Source: Paraphaeosphaeria minitans
Taxonomy: Eukaryota > Ascomycota > Dothideomycetes > Pleosporales > Didymosphaeriaceae
Direction of reading: 5' to 3'
DNA length: 64,000 nucleotides
Assembly: GCA_015832175.1 (NCBI GenBank)
Contig: WJXW01000008.1
Coordinates: 2,446,800 to 2,510,799, forward strand
Both the position numbers and the translations under genes were made by a program. Positions 60,901-64,000 of this stretch are shown piece after piece. The notes below the pieces were generated by a model. The model saw only the letters and a program-made list of their open reading frames with translations, did not search any database and was not told where the DNA came from. The first letter of the stretch is position 1, and every line of letters begins with the position of its first letter.

Positions 60901-62329
60901 GGCAACGCGTATCCGCGCGCGCGGTATCGACTGCGTGGAATGGGTTAACCACGAGACGAACCCGGCCTCCGTCATGCTGGTTGGTGCTGATGTCGCCGGC
61001 GGCGCGGGGTTCCTGAAGTATGCCAGCTCGCTGAAGGATAAGAAGCAGCTGCAGCGGGTGGTGATTGACGAGTGCCATCTCATCATCACCTCCAGCCATT
61101 GGCGGCCGAAGCTGGCGAAGCTGCGGAATCTGCGCGTGCTTGCATGCCCGATCGTACTGCTGACGGCGACGCTACCGCCCGTGCTGGAGGGGGTGTTGGG
61201 TAGAAGCATGTTGATTCAAGCTGCCACCTACATCCGGGCCAGCACGGTGCGGCCCAACATCCGGTATTACGTGTCGTGGTGTGGGCGAGGTAAGGCCATG
61301 GAGGCAGCACTGGCCATGTGTCGACGGCGGCAGGAACAGCTGCGGGGTGGCCAGAAAGGCGTCATCTACTGCCACAGCAGGACTGCATGCGAAATGCTGG
61401 CAGGGGCGCTGGGCTGCAAGCACTACCACGCTGGCGAGTTGGATCGAACCGAGATCCTCGCCAGCTGGCTGGACGAAGGCGGGCTCATCGTGGCAACATC
61501 AGCGCTCGGTACTGGGGTTAACTTTCCCAGCATCGTGTTCGTCTTGCACGTAGGCATGCCATGGAGCATGATCGACTACTGCCAGGAGAGTGGGCGTGCG
61601 GGGCGTAGCGGCGAGGTGGCGGACTCGGTCATCATCGTCGAGCCAGGTGAGGTGGAGAGGCGAATCCGGGAGGGTGGAGCGTCGGTGGACGTGTGCGCGA
61701 TGGGCATGTTCATCGAGAGCGAAGGCTGCCGGCGCGGGAAGATGAGCGAGTACATGGATGGGCAGCGGGTAGTGTGCAGTGACATGGACTCGGCTGGGTG
61801 CGATCGATGCGGTGAGGGCCGGATCGAGTGGCAGCAGGCCCAGTCGCTCGCGGCGAGTGAGTGGCAAGAGGTGGAGGCAAGCATGGACGAGCTGCGGGCC
61901 GGGTGTGCGATATGCTGGGTGCTGGGGCGGGCAGGCTGGCAAGAGCACAGAACGATGCTGTGCACGGCGCAGCCCATGATGATGGGGAGGGACATGGACG
62001 AGTTCCGGCGAGGGGTGCGCGACGCTGGGAACTGCCACAGCTGTCGAAGGTGCTGGGTGAGCCAGAAGTGGTGCGCGACAGGGCAGGACGTCGCGAACTC
62101 GTGCCAGTGGCCGAACATTGTGATTCCTGTGGCCAGGGCAGCAACGGGGATTGCGGATGGGCTTGAGATCATTCGGCAGTGCGGGTTCCAGGGCGAGTGC
62201 GAGGTTTCGTGCCAGGCGTACCAGGTATGGCTTGGACAGCGCCATTGTGAACGTATCTGGGGCGAATTTCTTAGTAATGCAATGGTAGTAGCTATAAGAG
62301 TTATTATAAAACTTAAAGAGAAGAATTAG
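57908..62329 (+). CDS. Telomere-linked RecQ-type helicase (TLH), intact
   Basis: Single exon of 1473 codons. Residues 51-76 and 121-145 hold Cys/His clusters of the OrsD (PF12013-like) type; the second is C123-x4-C128-x12-H141-x3-H145. Residues 335-370 are an acidic Ser/Asp/Glu linker. Residues 670-870 loosely resemble a tyrosine recombinase fold. The RecQ-like core has FKSDEQEQAM (940-949), motif I LPTGGGKSLLF (963-973), Ia VVVPFRALIEDL (987-998), II DECH (1054-1057), III LLTATLPP (1084-1091), IV GVIYCHSR (1151-1158), V ATSALGTGVNFPS (1196-1208) and VI QESGRAGRSG (1226-1235). A Cys-rich C-terminal region follows (about 1263-1446). Likely a nuclear ATP-dependent 3'-5' DNA helicase acting at chromosome ends. 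The start is supported because all inner copies align from this codon. Last gene before the telomere; RIP damage is not evident except in its last ~20 codons. Confidence 0.96.
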   Translation: MEFCWDARASASSPANRVLTSPHQQNSQQQQQLAGENLAQANIQKYIHFVKEYGVLCCSEHKAGIENLDVHLRQKHSVPVNERRKFIESCALLRRQGLGSVTLPDAGGPPIQVLGAPLDGFQCKQPACSYLTRNKGQIRLHCNSHGLAFKTGSDALYQKVKMQSFFPASGRQRYFVVCVPDVADSGADARAHKEEVEDILAEYARTQEERKRQEQVMDAEVAKTDKTGWWKFTEWPEHFANRNCVHLAHAIRLPRRDEPKLQKAARAVEQLVEQSVRGLSSLPRETRRWVKSAQANEIHQQPIARLQNPESQARYAGYIVMFVCYVLRIVAAEEADKESEDTESSEGSSTDDSSDGDGSSSDCSDESPPEAHTGRRVKVDPMKDAREMFPWKEDQKLLATMLWEALDSNDEAGHIVLVRRMLSTFIMTTYIRSPFESGLVHFAAVLGFDSETRRLRTAKNYSYLVAGMVYCVRVISVEHLLPPAQREQQGLVERDHYLDLRKRFLADGSFSPTSQLLSLLAYGKFIGMNTGNAGNAFWSEDKKIFCLNGRPIVIHHFQLMAQELLTELEDLLWGELLWVRSPGQRFPIRLDLIQDDVACTRRGMSFVTHGNNGLENGLRWMLERMMQDEQGRKLRSGDGTWNVARVKLYLRSVKRFKELELANLHIDEGMPGRGTEITSMRFRNGALQDRNLFVMDGQIMTVVRYYKSQSQFDKPKVIPRFLPSRLSQVLVVYLAYVQPFEEYLTVEVLGGSFTDYLWANEQGPWHTDHLTRVLKRETGKHLGVALNTLDYRHTAVGIGREVVGDVFGRGYQDEVGEIEEPEVDEDGESPLELQSARTTKIGLANYSVPIDIVKHLSMRSIETFRPLSRRWHEFLGVDGHEVRPSAARKRRWEEEGDGQDKGRDDLAVVVPQKKTKPGGVTASAMSRAMQQALGQATASFKSDEQEQAMFAMVNGQTPLVVVLPTGGGKSLLFMVPACLDHAGVTVVVVPFRALIEDLATRIRARGIDCVEWVNHETNPASVMLVGADVAGGAGFLKYASSLKDKKQLQRVVIDECHLIITSSHWRPKLAKLRNLRVLACPIVLLTATLPPVLEGVLGRSMLIQAATYIRASTVRPNIRYYVSWCGRGKAMEAALAMCRRRQEQLRGGQKGVIYCHSRTACEMLAGALGCKHYHAGELDRTEILASWLDEGGLIVATSALGTGVNFPSIVFVLHVGMPWSMIDYCQESGRAGRSGEVADSVIIVEPGEVERRIREGGASVDVCAMGMFIESEGCRRGKMSEYMDGQRVVCSDMDSAGCDRCGEGRIEWQQAQSLAASEWQEVEASMDELRAGCAICWVLGRAGWQEHRTMLCTAQPMMMGRDMDEFRRGVRDAGNCHSCRRCWVSQKWCATGQDVANSCQWPNIVIPVARAATGIADGLEIIRQCGFQGECEVSCQAYQVWLGQRHCERIWGEFLSNAMVVAIRVIIKLKEKN

Positions 62330-62985
62330 GCCTAGAATATAGTACTTTACTTCTATTTTTTAAAAAATCTCACTTTGTACATATTATAGTAGAGTTAGCC
62401 TATCTATTATAGATTTTATTTTACTTTACTATATATTAGTATAATAGGATGTAAGTTTTAGAAATTATAGAAAAAATAGAAACTAGAGTCTTCTAGAAGA
62501 GTTTAGGAATTGTATAAAATAAGTAAATTTCTAAAAACCTAAGTACTAGTATTGATACTATCTTATAACTTATTAGAATTTAATAAAATTATAATTAAAC
62601 TATATTTCTACTTTTTTATAAACTTTACCACTAGTTATTAAATAGTAGTATACTTTTTTATATACTTATAATAATTTTTACTTATTTAGTAATCATAAGT
62701 TTTACTTTAAATAGTTTATACTAATAGTATTATATAACTACTAGAGTGAAACTAAATTTAATTTTATATTAATAATTTATATTTCTATTAAAAAGAGAAT
62801 ATAAAAGAAATTATTAAAGTAGTAGTATTTATAAGTAGAAGTAGGACTTATAAATAATAAAACTAAATTACTAAACTATGTAGTAGATAATAAATAATTT
62901 CTAGTTATTATAAAATTAAGAAAAAAAAACTAAAGGGTTATTTTTTATTAAAGGGAAAATATATATTTCTAAAGTTATAGAAAAT
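62330..62985. other. AT-rich 3' spacer of the intact TLH gene
   Basis: About 650 bp, nearly identical to the spacers of the dead copies although the coding region beside it is unmutated. It probably contains the 3' untranslated region, but no defined signal is assigned. Confidence 0.7.
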
Positions 62986-63610
62986 ATAAAGTAATATAAC
63001 TTTTTAAAAAGTAATATAAGGTAAAGTTATTAACTATTCTATACAGGTATATAAGGTCGTGTTAAGTTATATAAAAGGATATAAATTATTATAAAGCTAT
63101 ATAAAGTAATATGTAGTAAAGTTATTAAATATTTTATAAAGTTATATAAGGTTGTATTAAGTTATATAAAGGGATATAAATTATTATAAAGTAATATAAA
63201 GGTATATAAAGTAATATAAAGTAAAGTTATATAAGGTTGTATTAAGTTATATAAAGTGATATAAATTACTATAAAGCTATATAAAGTGATATATGGTAAA
63301 GTTATTAGATATTTAATAAAGTTATATAAAGTGATATAAATTGTAATAAAGTAATATAAAGCTATATAATACTATATAACTTTCTATAAAATAGTATAAG
63401 GTACAGTTATTAAATATTTTATAAAGGTTTATAAAGTAGTGTTAAGTTGTATAAAGTGATATAAAGTAACATAACTTTCTATAAAGGGATGTAAGGTGAA
63501 GTTATTAAATGTTATATAAAGTGGTATAAAGCTATATAAAGTAAAATAAAGTTATGTAGAGTAATATAGGATGGACTTATTAAATGTTGTTTAAAGTTAT
63601 TAGTTATACT
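62986..63610. repeat. 10-bp-period AT satellite downstream of intact TLH
   Basis: Same ATAAAGNNAT monomers as the inner arrays, somewhat fewer copies. It lies about 280-900 bp from the telomere repeats, so it is the true subterminal satellite of this end. Confidence 0.88.
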
Positions 63611-63891
63611 ATAAAACAAACTTAGTAAGGAGAGAAGAATAAGCTTCTTATTATAAAACTTTATATAGTAGAGAAAAGTTAGGACTTTTTTAGAAAAGAG
63701 ATATAATATTATAACTAGATAAGGAGTATACTAATATAAGTTAAAGGGAGTTAAAGTAGGGAAAAATCTTGAGGTAGAATAGGAAACCCGTTTATAAGTG
63801 TATAGGAGAGGTAGGATAGGAAACCCGTTCGTGAGTGCAAGGGAGAGGTGGGGTGGGTGGGCCCGTCGGGATGGGAAGAACCGCTGGTGCG
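63611..63891. other. Distal and G-rich end segment before the telomere
   Basis: The first 210 bp match the distal segment of TLH copy 1. From about 63823 the sequence becomes G-rich and unmutated (for example GGTGGGGTGGGTGGGCCCG near 63848-63866) and has no match in the inner copies. No gene. Confidence 0.7.
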
Positions 63892-64000
63892 TAGGGTTAG
63901 GGTTAGGGTTAGGGTTAGGGTTAGGGTTAGGGTTAGGGTTAGGGTTAGGGTTAGGGTTAGGGTTAGGGTTAGGGTTAGGGTTAGGGTTAGGGTTAGGGTT
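63892..64000 (+). repeat. Telomere repeat array (TTAGGG)n
   Basis: 109 bases of uninterrupted TTAGGG repeats, about 17 full units plus partial ones, with the G-rich strand running 5' to 3' toward the window end. This makes it a right-hand chromosome end. The array reaches the last base of the window, so its full length is unknown. Confidence 0.99.

Larger units (their letters stand above)
57642..63891 (+). repeat. Terminal TLH unit, copy 4 (intact)
   Basis: It starts at CTACCCAAGAGG and runs to the telomere: leader, intact coding region, AT spacer, satellite, distal segment and a G-rich end segment (about 63823-63891) absent from the inner copies. The leader and coding region carry normal CpA/TpG content, while the 3' spacer and satellite look as AT-rich as in the dead copies. 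Confidence 0.92.

Noticed and set aside
1..63891. LTR or LINE retrotransposons
   Set aside because: RIP-rich repeats in fungi are often retrotransposons, but I saw no YxDD reverse-transcriptase motif, integrase DDE pattern or paired LTRs. The readable motifs are helicase motifs.

Overview
This window is a right-hand chromosome end of a filamentous ascomycete (Pezizomycotina-type). It finishes in about 17 head-to-tail TTAGGG repeats (63892-64000). Nearly all the rest looks mutated by RIP (repeat-induced point mutation, the fungal process that converts C:G to T:A in duplicated DNA). Copies differ almost only by C/T and G/A transitions, CpA and TpG are scarce while CpG survives, and old reading frames are broken by TAG/TAA where Gln (CAG/CAA) or Trp (TGG) codons are expected. 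I found no rRNA, tRNA, CRISPR array or bacterial feature, and no recognisable reverse transcriptase or integrase. The species cannot be named from the sequence.

Only one gene is intact: a 1473-residue telomere-linked RecQ-type helicase (TLH, 57908-62329), ending about 1.56 kb before the telomere repeats. Three RIP-broken relatives lie inward: 6935-11359, a truncated copy at 13265-14041, and 40120-44534. All four TLH units share the same left boundary (6668, 12999, 39844, 57642), and copies 1 and 2 are joined head to tail.

Layout, left to right. (1) 1-4370: dead SF1/UPF1-like helicase with zinc knuckles (called P); 4371-6667: AT-rich spacer and a 10-bp-period satellite; 6668-12998: TLH copy 1 with its own spacer and satellite; 12999-14041: truncated TLH copy 2. 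(2) 14042-26108: the Q block, with 33-bp tandem repeats, an unrecognised minus-strand pseudogene (S), a dead second RecQ-type helicase (Q), an unrecognised minus-strand pseudogene (R), a field of short repeats and a small dead frame (T). (3) 26109-33176, present once: a dead Ala/Glu-rich gene (U) and a dead SNF2-type helicase on the minus strand. (4) 33177-45943: a second copy of P, satellite and TLH (copy 3). (5) 45944-57642: a second copy of the Q block, about 370 bp shorter in R. (6) 57642-63891: the intact TLH unit, then telomere.

The window is therefore two nested copies of a roughly 32-kb subtelomeric assembly, and every dead gene I could assign is a helicase (SF1, RecQ, RecQ, SNF2). 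By analogy with yeast Y' elements, S. pombe tlh1 and Magnaporthe TLH genes (established knowledge), I infer that these are end-associated units added repeatedly at the chromosome end and then silenced and mutated. RIP damage is heaviest in the inner copies, lighter in the outer ones and nearly absent from the terminal TLH coding region. Limits: pseudogene ends are approximate, the frames were read by hand through RIP stops, and no identity value or database match was computed.
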